This document shows, piece by piece, positions 34,392 through 45,156 of a stretch of 64,000 nt of DNA. Position numbers and translations under genes: made by a program. This stretch comes from Cheilinus undulatus (taxonomy: Eukaryota; Chordata; Actinopteri; Labriformes; Labridae). Below the pieces are notes generated by a model. That model ran no database searches. It saw only the letters and a list, made by a program, of their open reading frames with translations, and was not told where the DNA came from. Within the stretch, counting starts at the first letter, position 1; each line of letters starts with the position of its first letter. The stretch is from NCBI RefSeq assembly GCF_018320785.1, contig NC_054867.1:32801855-32865854 (forward strand), read 5' to 3'.

Positions 34392-34399
34392 ATGTCAAG
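34392..34399 (+). CDS. fam3d: fam3d coding exon 1
   Basis: ATGTCAAG then donor GTGAGA, ending in phase 2. This ATG was chosen because only it joins exon 2 in an open frame. Another ATG five bases upstream (34387) is out of frame and its frame stops in exon 2. Confidence 0.75.
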
Positions 34400-37300
34400 G
34401 TGAGATTTTACTTTATTCAAGACAAAAACATGTAGTTTTTGTTGTGATTTGCAGATCTTCATGTGTGTATGCTTTGTGGTTGGTGGCAGTCATTCAACTT
34501 GCTGCTATTGCTGCTGGCGTCCTCATAATAATATGGGGAGTAAGCAATACTTTTGATCTACAGAGTAACACGCTGCAGTATCTCGGTGAGCTCATTTCTG
34601 CTTCTTATTACATCTTCAAGTCCTGAGCTACTTTGTCTCATTTACATTTTAATGACACAGTTTCCATTCTTTTATCATAGGGAACAAATACATGAGTAAA
34701 ATCAAAACTGAATCAAAAGAAGGTAAGTTATGGACTTTTAAAGCTCATATTTCCTTCATTATCTCCTCTTTTTAACACTTTTCATCTGTGATTTCAGCAG
34801 AAATCAAGTGCAGCCTACCGAGAGCGTGTCCACCTGAGTCTTATCCTTTCCATATCTGGAGTGGAGCTGCAAATGTTGTCGGGCCAAAGATCTGCTTTAA
34901 TGGTAAAATGTACGTGTAAAACATGACATTATCACTTAAGGCCTTGGCTCCCAACCTGGGGTCCGGAACCCCCCAGGGGGGGCGCCAGAGATCTTAGGGG
35001 GGGCGCGAGGCTTTGTCTGCTTTGAGGCTGCCAAAAATAGGTTTGCAAATATTGACTAAAACCATGATAAAGCAGTTATAATGTAGTTCATACAAAGTTC
35101 TTTTGTGAAGAATAGTATGCATGGACCTTTTTTAGGGTTTTATCAGTGGAACAGTTAAAATCTATGTTGATTTTTGGCAGCAATGTGTCACTTTTTCTTC
35201 TCTCTTGGGTCCTAGGGGGGCTCTGTTTTTCTGAGGAGCATGTAGGGGGGGCTCCAAGGAAAAATGGTTGGGAAACACTGACTTAAGGGATTGTTTTACT
35301 CTTTGATTAGGGGTAGCATGAGGTTAAATGTGGTTCAGTGGTGCAGTTGGTTGCCAGTTCGATCCCTAGCTCCTGAAGCCTCATATCAACATGTCCTTGG
35401 GCAAGAGACTTAACCCACAACTGCTTCCACTGTTGCTTCAGTGGTGTGCCAATATCTATGAGTTGGATTAGTTAATACTCAAGGCCATTTTACAAAGCAG
35501 TGTCCACCATCAGTGTGTGAATGGCTGTGAATTTGCCAAGGTCTCTGTCTGTCGTCATGCAAATCCATCTGGGAAAGGATCCAATCCACAACATTTGTGT
35601 CAAACGGCACACTGTTTGGACCAATCACTGTCATTTGAGGAGAATAAGGCGGTAGCTATGAGCAGGGTTTAGTTGTGCTCAAAGCCGTTTTTGCAATGGC
35701 TGCTTCCAGGACGGTAGTTACCTGGGATATACATAGCTCTTGTATATCATCAATTTTACCAGAAATTGACCACGTTTCAGTCTGAAATAAGAATTAAAAC
35801 AACACTAAAAGCTTTTCATGATGGGAAAGATGTTTCCCCTCTTCTGCCGACCTGCTTCGGCATGAGTTTGTGGGGGGGGGGGTTAATAATAAATCTCAAT
35901 GCCCCATTGTGCATGCTGACCAGAAGATATGAAGACTTGTAGCATAGGTAGACGCTGATGAACTCAATGGAGGTGGCTGGGGTGGCTGGGGTGGAGGAGG
36001 GTTGCAGCGTCCACACTGAAAACAAGAGGCTGACCCTGAAAAAGATGACAGATTTAAATTATGACAGGTGCATGGTGATTGGTCAAACAAGGTTGTGGCA
36101 GAATCTGCTTAGCATAGAACACTTATACTCAGCTGATCACCAGAGCAAGAAGAGCAAAAGAATGAAGGAAGGGAGAGATGTGAACGAGTGGTGCCTAATG
36201 AATGAGTTGGAACAGTCTGTTACAGAGCTCCATTACTATAAATGTAGATTAACAGAAATCCATCTCATTAATTTTTGTTGCTCTGTTTGTCTCAACTTAT
36301 CTCCCTCTTTCTATTGACTTAAACCAAACACAGCTTCGCAGGTTGGTGTTCAGCATTATTCTGGTTTTGCTTGAAGTTTCTGCCCTGTAAAAGGAAGCCT
36401 GAGTTCTTGCCACTGTGGCTTTACTAAATGTTGCTTAGTGCTGAGTTCATGATGGATTAATGTTCAGTCTCTTTAAATAATATAAGTCCATACCTGCCCT
36501 CTTTGTAAAGTGTCTTAAGGAAACATTAGTCGTGAATTGGCCCAATACAAATTAGAATTGGGGATTCAGACTGATACTTATGATGTCTCCCCTAGGGTTG
36601 TCATCATACCAAACTCTTTTTAAAGACATACAGGTACAGCTCACAAAATTAGAATATCATGTAAAGGTTCAATATTTTTGTCACTCATTTCAGAAAGTGA
36701 AACCCATATATTATATAGACTCATTACACATAGATAGAAATATTTCAAGCCTTTATTTCTTGAAATGTTGATGATTATGGCTTACAGATAATGAAACTCC
36801 AAAATTCACTGTCTCAGAAAATTAGAATATTACATGAGGTCAATAAAAAAAGGATTTTTTAAACAGAAATGTCAGGCTTCTGAAAAGTATGTTCATTTCC
36901 ACTGCCTCAATACTTGGTTGGGCCTCCTTTTGCATGAATTACTGCATCAATGCGGCGTGGCATGGAGGCAATCAGCCTGTGGCACTGCTCAGGTGTAATC
37001 GAAGACCATGTTGCCTTGATAGCGGCCTTCAGGTCATCTGCATTGTTGGGTCTGGTGTCTCTCATCTTCCTCTTGACAGTACCCCATAGATTCTCTGTGG
37101 GGTTCAGGTCAGGTCAGTTTGCTGGCCAATCAAGCACAGTAACACCATGGTCATTGAACCAGCTTTTGGTACCTTTGGCAGTGTGGGCAGGTGCCAAGTC
37201 CTGCTGGAGAATGAAATCAGCATCTCCATAAAGCTTGTCAGCAGAAGGAAGCATGAAGTGCTCTAAAATGTCCTGGTAGATGGCTGCGTTGACTGTGGAC

Positions 37301-39496
37301 TTCAGAAAACACAGTGGACCAACACCATGGCAGCCCAAATCATCACTGACTGTGGAAACTTCACACTGGACTTCAAGCAACGTAGATTCTGTGCCTCTCC
37401 ACTTTTCCTCCAGACTCTGGGACCTTGATTTCCAAATGATATGCAAAATTTACTTTCATCTGAAAAGAGGACTTTGGACCACTGAGCAACAGTCCAGGTA
37501 AGACGCTTCTGATGTTGTCTCTGGTTCAGGAGTGGCTTGACACGAGGAATGCCACATTTGAAGCCCATGTCTATTGGGCTGTGCCTCATTCCAGCCTCAG
37601 TCCACTCCTTGTGAAGCTCTCCCAAATTCTTGAATGGATTTTGCTTGACAATCCTCTCAAGGCTGCGGTTATCCCTTATGCTGGTGCACCTTTTCCTACC
37701 ACACTTTTTCCTTCCACTCAACTTTCTATCAATATGCTTGGATACAGCACTCTGTGAACAACCAGCTTCTTTGGCAATGACCTTTTGTGGCTTGCCCTCC
37801 TTGTGGAGGGTGTCAATGACTGTCTTCTGGACATCTGTCAAGTCTGCGGTCTTACCCATGATTATGTGCCTACTGACCCATACTGAGAGACCATTTACAG
37901 GCTCAGGAGACCTTTGCAGGTGTTTTGAGCTCATTAGCTGATTAGGGTGTGACACCATGACTTTCCAATATTGAACTTTTTCACAATATTCTAATTTCCT
38001 GAGACAGTGAATTTTGGGTTTTCATTATCTGTAAGCCAGAAATAAAGGCTTGAAATATTTCGCTCTATGTGTGATGAGGCTATATAATTTATGGGTTTCA
38101 CTTTCTGAAATGAGTGACAAAAAATATTGAACTTTTTCATGATATTTTAATTTTGTGAGATGTACCTGTATTTTGAACTTTAATGCCCTTATCCAAACTG
38201 GTGAGTGAAAGAGAAGGTAAGGACAAGCAGGAAAGGAACCGAGTTTCACCTAGGCAGCCTGCATCAACAACAGCAGTCTCTGTACATGGCTGACAAATCT
38301 AAGTTTTTAAAATGCACCTTTATATGCAGCTCTTCTTGTTGCTTGAGTACATGTTTCTCTTGACTCTATCTGCAGCAAAATTTAGACTTACTTATCTTAC
38401 GTGTATAAACTCCTCTAACTTTTAATCTAACATTGACAATGTGTAGTTTTAATTGTTACTTCATACAACCCTACTTCAAAAACCTAGACTAATCTTTTCA
38501 GATGAATAAAAGTTTGACATGATTTAATTTCAGCTTTGTTTTGTATCTCAACAGCATTATGAGTCATGTGTTGAACAATATTGGCCCAGGAATCAACCTT
38601 GTGGAGATAAATGGTGAGTGAAAATGAGGGAATGTTTACTAAAGCAAACAGGAGATAATTTAATCTAGTAAAACTTTTAAAATTTAAATAATTTTTGACT
38701 GAAACATTCGTTATTGAATCAGAAAAAATATCTTACTTAAATGTTGGTAAATAATGTAGCTGTTCAAACTTTGAATACATGAACTTCATATTTTTTGTGT
38801 TAATGTGCTTTTACTATTCTCAGAGAAAAGTGGAGCTGTGGAAAGATGTGACTTTCTGAATATGGAGAATGGAGGTAAGGGTTTTCATAATTAGTTTAGT
38901 CAAGTTTTCTGGTCCATATCACCAAAATCTTAATTTCTGTTGCTGTTTCATGAACAAAAAGACAAGGATCAAATATTTGAATACCTGAAGAAGATAAAGC
39001 CTGGAAGTATTGTTTTGGCAGCCTCGTACATCGATATAACTCCAAAGTAAGTGAAAATCAACATTTTAAACTCAAAAACAAAAATGCATCACATAATGTG
39101 ACTTTGTCTCTACCTGTGTTACAGAATGACGGATGAAATGAGGCAGATATTTGAGGAAATAGGAAGCACTAAGATCAGGTCTGTAAATAAGCGAGACATG
39201 TGGGTGTTTGCTGGAAAAATGGGGACAAAGGAAAAAAGCCTGTTTGAGAGAGTAAGTAAATTTTACTTCTCTTTCTTTTGGCATCTATTTCAAAATACAC
39301 TCAAAGGTTAAGAAGAGATTTCTAATTAATGGTTAAACAAATGCTTTCTCTCCTGTTTTATCAGGTGATTGTTAATGATCCAAAAACAAACCTTTATGGT
39401 GGCTGGCCATCGGTGGCAGAAGTGGGCGGCTGCATCCTAAAGACACAAATCAACGAAGACGCACAAATGGCTCCGGAGGCACAGGGGAAACTTTAA
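34392..39496 (+). CDS. fam3d: FAM3-family secreted protein, complete gene
   Basis: Nine exons join in perfect phase into 748 coding bases less one (747), giving 248 residues, close to the family's 220-235. Residues 1-8 (MSRSSCVY) precede a hydrophobic segment (about 9-30, ALWLVAVIQLAAIAAGVLII) that is a signal anchor or signal peptide. The conserved FAM3 (ILEI/PANDER) globular domain starts at CSLPRACPPESYPF and shows SGAANVVGPKICFNG, GINLVEIN, GSIVLAASYID, RDMWVFAG and YGGWPSVAEVGGC. The family's Cys residues are present. FAM3 proteins are secreted, cytokine-like regulators with a lectin-like fold. The choice of fam3d within the family comes from neighbours (cfap20dc before, fam107a after, same order as human 3p14.2), not from sequence comparison. 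Intron 4 is 3.6 kb and full of transposons. Confidence 0.9.
34455..34585 (+). CDS. fam3d: fam3d coding exon 2
   Basis: Acceptor GATTTGCAG, donor CTCG|GTGAGC, 131 bases. Encodes the hydrophobic signal segment and the linker that follows. Confidence 0.85.
34681..34722 (+). CDS. fam3d: fam3d coding exon 3
   Basis: Acceptor TTATCATAG, donor GAAG|GTAAGT, 42 bases, phase 1 at both ends. Encodes the charged linker NKYMSKIKTESKE. Confidence 0.85.
34798..34909 (+). CDS. fam3d: fam3d coding exon 4
   Basis: The acceptor is a tandem TTCAGCAG (NAGNAG): splicing at 34798 or 34801 differs by one codon (Ala). The donor is AAAAT|GTACGT; the nearer GTAAAA at 34903 would put exon 5 out of frame. Encodes CSLPRACPPESYPF to KICFNGK. 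Confidence 0.85.
34942..35280. mobile_element. hAT-type MITE in fam3d intron 4
   Basis: A 339-bp element flanked by an 8-bp duplication ACTTAAGG (34934-34941 and 35281-35288), the length typical of hAT. The inner part of the inverted ends reads CTCCCAACC left and, as reverse complement, TTCCCAACC right. No transposase frame; G-runs are frequent. Confidence 0.8.
35330..35530 (+). repeat. Dispersed tRNA-like SINE-type repeat, copy 2
   Basis: GTTCGATCCCTAGCTCCTG, then 'tgtccttgggcaagagactt' and 'gtgtgtgaatgg', the same order as the copy at 28890-29235. Lies in fam3d intron 4. Confidence 0.65.
35968..36050 (+). repeat. 'GGAGGTGGCTGGGG' repeat, copy 2
   Basis: TGGAGGTGGCTGGGGTGGCT with an extra TGGGGTGGC unit, then 'ccacactgaaa' and 'aggctgaccctgaaaaag'; matches 30165-30240. 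Just before it (35870-35960) the minus strand reads MHNGALRFIINP, similar to an RT-downstream block of the LINE at 21.3 kb. Confidence 0.6.
36631..38168 (-). mobile_element. Tc1-like transposon, full length, inactivated
   Basis: A 1538-bp element flanked by TA (36629-36630, 38169-38170). Inverted repeats of about 205 bp (36631-36838 and about 37960-38168) each carry an outer and an inner copy of an AAAATTAGAATAT-like site, the IR/DR layout of Sleeping Beauty-type elements. It sits in fam3d intron 4, antisense to the gene. One transposase gene fills the middle. Confidence 0.9.
36907..37859 (-). pseudogene. Tc1 transposase, broken
   Basis: The start codon is at 37857-37859 (MGKTADLTDVQKTVIDTLHK), followed by a helix-turn-helix DNA-binding region (AGCSQSAVSKHI), then VLFSDESKF with the first catalytic Asp, FILQQDLAPAHTA with the second, and NPTENLWG with the Glu of the DD34E triad; it ends GGPTKY and TGA at 36907-36909. 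Lesions: a frameshift near 37302-37320 between the two catalytic Asp blocks, and an in-frame TGA at 37114-37116 just before the PDLNP motif. Length otherwise matches the usual 340 or so residues. Confidence 0.85.
38555..38613 (+). CDS. fam3d: fam3d coding exon 5
   Basis: Acceptor ATCTCAACAG, donor AAATG|GTGAGT. Encodes IMSHVLNNIGPGINLVEIN, a core strand of the FAM3 domain. Enters in phase 2 and leaves in phase 1. Confidence 0.85.
38824..38874 (+). CDS. fam3d: fam3d coding exon 6
   Basis: Acceptor TATTCTCAG, donor GGAG|GTAAGG, 51 bases. Encodes EKSGAVERCDFLNMENG. Confidence 0.85.
38962..39046 (+). CDS. fam3d: fam3d coding exon 7
   Basis: Acceptor ACAAAAAG, weak in pyrimidines, donor CCAAA|GTAAGT. 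Encodes DKDQIFEYLKKIKPGSIVLA and ASYIDITP. Confidence 0.8.
39125..39251 (+). CDS. fam3d: fam3d coding exon 8
   Basis: Acceptor GTGTTACAG, donor GAGA|GTAAGT, 127 bases. Encodes KMTDEMRQIFEEIGSTKIRS and RDMWVFAGKMGTKEKSLFER. Confidence 0.85.
39365..39496 (+). CDS. fam3d: fam3d coding exon 9 and stop
   Basis: Acceptor TTTATCAG, stop TAA at 39494-39496. Encodes VIVNDPKTNLYGGWPSVAEV and GGCILKTQ, the C-terminal FAM3 block, then a polar tail about 15 residues longer than I expect from the family. Confidence 0.85.
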   Translation: MIVNDPKTNLYGGWPSVAEVGGCILKTQINEDAQMAPEAQGKL

Positions 39497-42400
39497 TGGA
39501 AAATTGTATTGGTTTATTTAAAGTCCACAAGAATAATACGGCTCTACAAGAAAACCTCTTTCAAGGCCTTATGTCCATGTGTGAATAGATTGCAACCAGA
39601 CTTTAAAAAAACAGGACCCTCCCTGTCTTTCTGTTGTGTCTCTTTGGAGAGACTGGCAGAGAAGCTAGGCTATACAGCGTAGCAGATGGGTGCTCTTTTT
39701 CTGCATAATTTAGCAAGTTTTAGTTTTAGGAAAGACCAGAAAGTCTTCTTAAAGCACAACACACAGCAGTCTTTTCTTTTAGTCCAAGTATCTATTTTCT
39801 TGACTAAATCTGGTACCAAATCATTACAGTGTGTTTTATGCATGCTGGTAAACCTGCTTTCTACAGCTGAGAGGCAGAATAGCTATAGATGCTTTGTTTA
39901 TTGACAGATTTACCCACAGTGCACAAATATCATGGATTTTGAATGTCCAATGAAAACTACATTACATTTTAGTCTAGTTTTAGTCATCTTGATGAAAACT
40001 AAACTTAGTTTTTGTCAGTTTTAGTCAACACAGATCTATTTTTGTTAGTCTTAGTCTAGATTTTGTCATGGAAAAAAAGGCTGTCGACAAAATTAACATT
40101 GCCAAAAATACAGGAATTATAACCCTTTAATTCTATAAATAGTCTGATGTTTAAGATAACTTGATTGTTTGAAATAAATAATAAACACAACCCAAAAGGT
40201 ATTATTAATATGGGGTCATAATGTTTAGTGTATCTCAGGGAACAAGACTGATTTTTAAGCATAGGGAGTGCTAGTGCAAGCACAGATCACTGCTAGCTGC
40301 AGTTCAACCATCATAATGATAAAAATTTTATATGTGCTTTTTTAAAATCAAATTATGATTTCAATGAGTTTAAGGACATATTTTGTAAAGATTCTGCAGA
40401 GATTACAAGTAAGTTTGTCATTTGTGAGTGTGGGCCTTATGAAGATCTACACATGGCTTGTGTTGTTGATGAAATCAAAGATTAATAAATGACAGTAGTC
40501 TAGTATTTAAGACGTGATACTAAACTGTACACTATGTAAACATTTTGTCTTTCTGTGGTAAATTTTGTGACCCATAACGCCGTGTTTTATCTTAAAGCTC
40601 CTGTTTGTAGTTTTAGCTGTACATTTGTTTTGGTGACTCCTGGGGTCATAACCATGATTCACTTTCCTGAACTTGTCTTTTACATGAAGAAACAGTGTTT
40701 TCCTATTAAAAAAGATTACATCCCTGATATTAACAATCTCTTCCTTAATTGGTCCTGTTTTCTTTTGTGGTTTCCATAGAGCCATTACTATTCAATCTCA
40801 GTTTTTTAAACTTTCTGTTTAGGCACTTTCTGTAAACACTTCTTTTTTCTCTTATTTATCCTTATGAGGGGGTTATTCAAGGGGAACAACTATGTAAGAG
40901 TTTTAGGGTGGTTTCACATCAGGATTCTGAGTACCCTTGACCCTAGTCTGGTTTCATTATGTCAGCGTGAATAAAAGCGTACCATACTCAGGCATGGTTT
41001 AAGGAGGTAATCTTAGGCATATTTCATGTGTACTTGGGCATGCTATGTGGGGAGATGTTAACGCCCAAGTACGAGGTATGAGTAGACTTTTAAAAGGCAA
41101 ATTCTAACATCTCCTGCCTCTTTAATAACTGTCATACCTGTGTATCACAGGCTCATTTTATCCTCTAAGTTGTGTGGTAGATGTGGAAGGAAAAGGTTCA
41201 TTATTAGCATGAAGAACCATTTATTATGAACTGTCCTTAGACAAAAAAGATTGATTGATTGATAATATCTTAAATGTAGAGCGTTGGAGGTCTAAAGCTA
41301 CATACATTACATTTATTCAAGTAAAGTATTCTAGTTGATGGGTAATTAAACTTCCAGAACTTTTGGCCTCAGTCTCCAGCCCCGAGGTTTGTCTTCCACT
41401 TCATTGCTGCCTCTCAGGCACCATCATCATTGGTCCAAACACAGAGCTGTTTCCCCTCTTTGGCATTCCTGGCAGCAGGAGGAGAGAGAGAGAGAAAGAA
41501 ACTATGAAATTCTGTCCACTGTAAGGCCAGGAGGTGTCTATGAGGGCGCCTCTGACAGCAGACATGGGAGCCACCCATGGCAAGAAGGTACATTAGTTTC
41601 TATCTTTTATTCTAACTTTGCTTTTGCCAGAATACCTCCTCAGCATGCCTTATTTGTTTGGTTAAAGATTTAAAAGACAGAAAGATTAAATCAGTGTGAC
41701 AGTGTGTTCTCACCTGCCTTTGTCTCATTATAAATTAAGTGTTTTGTTAATAATCATTAGCTTTGCTGAGCTCTTTTTCTCTGTGTGTCAGTAACTGTTG
41801 TGTCCACCTTTTATTTCCCAAAGACAGTAAGTGCTACAACCAAATACGTCTTTAACTTGTAGGAAAAAAAAGGCTTTCAGCCCTGGAGAGTGGGCCTTAG
41901 AGAGTGTTTATCCCGTCACGTCCTATTAATTCTTCTGCACACATATCCTCCGTGTGAGATTTAGCCAAACAGCATGACTCTCCCCTCATCAGACAAACAG
42001 CAGCCGGCAGCAGAGTTGTCATTAAAATGCTTCATTTAGACTCTACTTTTCCCTCATTCTGACAACTGTCTGTCATCTTGTTTAAAGTTTACTTTCTTCA
42101 TTATGAACTCATGATTTCGCTTTTTCACTGAATTGCAACAAAAATCAAAGCTAGGACTAATGACTGTGCTACTGTAGCTATAGATCAGGGTCAGAGCAAA
42201 ATGTGAGATTGTTTCCTACAGTCAAATATTCATCAAAACTTTGGTCAACAAGAGAGATATTTGATTCATTAGTCCGTTGAAATCCCACTGGGATGTAATC
42301 CTTTTCTCGGCTATTAATTCTGCTCAAACTCCAGCAAATGAGAGGCTCAATGGGGATCAAACTATGTTTTTGTTTGATGCTATCATTAATGAGGTGGCAG

Positions 42401-42696
42401 CCCGCCACCTCACCAGTCAGGACCCTCGCTCGCTTCACTGGACGTGTGGAACTAGACACTTCATTTATCTGTGAGCATCATAATGCCGCTTTGTGTTGCT
42501 CATTGTTGACTGCCATTTGCATGGATTTGTATTGATGCCAGATTTCTAAGAATTTAAGCCTGCCACCTTGTTTTATATGCACTCTTTGATATTACAGACT
42601 TTCATTTTAAAAGAAAGTTGTCTGTCTTTGGGATAAGTTGGTAATTACTCTGACTTTTACACTGTTTGACATTTAATAAGCCTTTTTGTTGACAGA
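39497..42696. other. Intergenic DNA between fam3d and fam107a
   Basis: 39940-40135 is a dispersed repeat rich in 'tgaaaactaaactt'/'ttttagtc' units. A GA-repeat lies at 41480-41500. No exon with supportable content was found. Confidence 0.4.
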
Positions 42697-42748
42697 GAGA
42701 TCTCCAACATTTGCCACATCAGAGAAAGACACACCTGAACAAGTCTGG
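42697..42748 (+). CDS. Candidate exon, possibly 5' part of fam107a
   Basis: Acceptor TTTTTGTTGACAG and donor CTG|GTGAGA bound about 55 bases open in one frame (RDLQHLPHQRKTHLNKS). The peptide is not one I can match to the FAM107 N terminus, so it may be untranslated or chance. Confidence 0.2.
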
Positions 42749-43144
42749 TGAGAAATATTTTACATTGAGCGAGATACTGTTGGGTCTTGCACCACACTTC
42801 ACCGCCTCAACAAGAATTCAAAAATACCACAGATCTTACAGAATAATTGATTTTAAACTCAGCAGAAAATTGGTGTCTTTGTATATCACTCAGTTATATC
42901 TAAGAGAAACACTGAGCCATGGTCACCCATCATCTGTGATCTTATGAAAGAAAACATTTAAAAAACGTATCATGGACTAAAGCATTCGGCTCCCTGACCA
43001 TAACATTAACAGGGACTAAATTCAAATACGTGTACTTGGACATGAAGTTAGCCATTTTTGCAGCTCATAGCAGCCTCAACTCTTTTTGGAAGGCTTTACA
43101 AAAGATTTTTGAGTGTTTCTGTTGTAATTTGTGCCGATTCATTC

Positions 43145-43685
43145 TCGGGGTGGGAATCACTGGTGGCCCCATGATATGATATTATCACGATACTTGGGTC
43201 ACTATTCAATATCATTGTGATTTTAAACATTTTGCTATACAGCTAGTATTACGATACCTTATATTGCAATATATTGTGATCTATACCATTTTTTTAACTG
43301 TTTAGCTGATTTAGCATTAGTCTTACCCTCATTTTTGTTGTATTTCCACATTATTTATTTTCATGTAGCACTTTTGCAAACCACATGTGTCATGTCTGTC
43401 TTATTCATGCCCTGCTTGCATGCCTAATGTCCTTCCCCTGGTGCTGCCATGTTTGTTGTACTAACTTTCTCCTTTTCTGTGACCGTCACCCCTGCCAACC
43501 TCACTGGACAAACAATTGTCTGAACGATTGATTTTATTTTTCCATTATCATAGACTTCAGTTCATTAGCAATTCATTTGAAAAAAAAAAATCAATACATA
43601 GTGGACAAGACAATACGATATATCACCAGAAACAATATCGTGATACTATGCTGTATTGATTTTTTTTCTACCACCCCTACCATGC
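43145..43685. repeat. hAT-like MITE
   Basis: Left end GGGGTGGGAATCAC, right end ...CTACCACCCCTA (reverse complement TAGGGGTGGTAG), with internal 'atatcacgatac'-type inverted segments ('gatatgatattatcacgata' and 'caatatcgtgatactatgct'). I could not define the target duplication. Confidence 0.5.
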
Positions 43686-44276
43686 ACCTTAGCAGTCGTT
43701 ACCCTCCTCTGTGATTTTACATGGTCTTCTGCTTCGTGTCTGAGTTGCTGTTGTTCATAAACGTTTCCACTTTCTGATAAGATCACTTACAGTTGACTGT
43801 GAAATATCCAGCGGGGATGGAAGTGACACAAATTTGAAAATTTATATCATTTTTACTTTAAAACAAAGCAGGCTGGCTATATAAAAAAACAGCTCACACA
43901 GTAGTGCCTAATGTAATTCAAAAACAAAGGAGGGCTTCGTCCTTTGTCACAGAGTGGTAAGCCAAATGCTATTATTGTGGTTTACTTCTGCTTTTAAAAC
44001 TTGCAATTGTAGTAAATGCAAAGAATCTGACACACTTCAATCATTTCATGGCATTCAACAGCTACTGTAAATAAAATAGATAAGGGAGATCTAAAAGGGG
44101 CATACATTTAAAGGTTATCAGTGTATTTGAAAGCCAATAACTCCGATAAGACAACAATTTGCTACTTTAGCTATTAACCACTTCCTAGCCTACCTACAGT
44201 TAGATAGTGTTACATGATTGTAAAGGCTCTGATCCTTGCTGACAGGGATATATAGAACTGTGGGTTGACGCTTCGA

Positions 44277-44567
44277 AAAATAGTAAAGCACATTATTATT
44301 TCTTGATTAATATGTCAAAATATAGTTATTTATTTGCATTCCTGAACAGAAAATTTAGTGATTGAATGTTATTCTTGATTCATTTCTGGCTTCTCAGAGA
44401 AGCCCAGATTTGGGTATAAAAAGGTGAATTCAGTTTGAAATTCCTCATTCCTGTTCAAAACGGTAAAACGTGGAGAGCTCACTGAAAATGTAAGAGTCCG
44501 CATTAAAGCACTTCATGATGCTGGATGGTCTCTGAGACAGGTGGTCTGATAAATTTGTTAAGCACTG
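44277..44567 (+). mobile_element. Internally deleted Tc1-type element, copy B, left end missing
   Basis: Matches the right half of copy A (25819-26131), including the transposase start (VKRGELTEN) and right end AATTTGTTAAGCACTG followed by TA (44568-44569). It begins abruptly at 44277. About 90% alike to copy A by eye. Confidence 0.75.
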
Positions 44568-44802
44568 TATATAAATCTGACATTTTCAGTAAAATCTGTT
44601 TTTGTATAAGTTTGTAAATCTGGAGTTTAAATAGCTCTTATTCAAATGCTGATCTTTATGAAACAATAAGTGTTGTAAGGGAATGTCGGTCTTAAAATCT
44701 GCATCAAAACTGTGTGTCACCGCCACAGCCTCCGAAATGCTGACAGACCAAACTGAATGAGACCCACACTGTGAGTTTCACACTTCATTTCTACATACTG
44801 AG

Positions 44803-44907
44803 GAGGAGAGAAGAGAGCTCATCAGACCCCCCCAAACCTCTCAGTCCTACAACAGCCTCCAAGAGCCACCAAGAGCTCCACAGAGAACTGCACCTGACCC
44901 ACAACAG
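44803..44907 (+). pseudogene. fam107a: fam107a-like exon 1
   Basis: The donor is CAACAG|GTTTGG. The exact acceptor is unclear among several AG in a GAG-rich stretch. The frame changes inside the seven-C run at 44826-44832. Ends in phase 2. Confidence 0.65.
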
Positions 44908-44999
44908 GTTTGGAAGACTCCCAGACATTCATGAATGCTCACTTCAGTTTCATAGTCCATCCACAGTCAGATCATAAAGTCCTTCTGTGTCTCTGACAG

Positions 45000-45156
45000 G
45001 AGGGCGTCACAAGAAGGAAAGAGTGAACTCCAGAAGGCTTTAGAAAGGAAGGAATGGGAGCAAAAGATGAAGGCGAGCAGGGATCCAGAAGAGCTACAGA
45101 GGAGCAGATCTCCACATCAATGAGAACTGCAGAAAAGGCATCAGAGGCTGGAAATG
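45000..45156 (+). pseudogene. fam107a: fam107a-like exon 2
   Basis: Acceptor GTCTCTGACAG, donor AAATG|GTTTGC. Its first base completes an Arg codon with exon 1. An in-frame TGA at 45121-45123 interrupts the coiled coil; conserved residues continue in the same frame after it. Confidence 0.7.

Noticed and set aside
34903..34909. Earlier donor (GTAAAA) for fam3d exon 4
   Set aside because: It would put exon 5 in a frame with an immediate TGA; the donor at 34910 (GTACGT) keeps the frame and the FAM3 motif.
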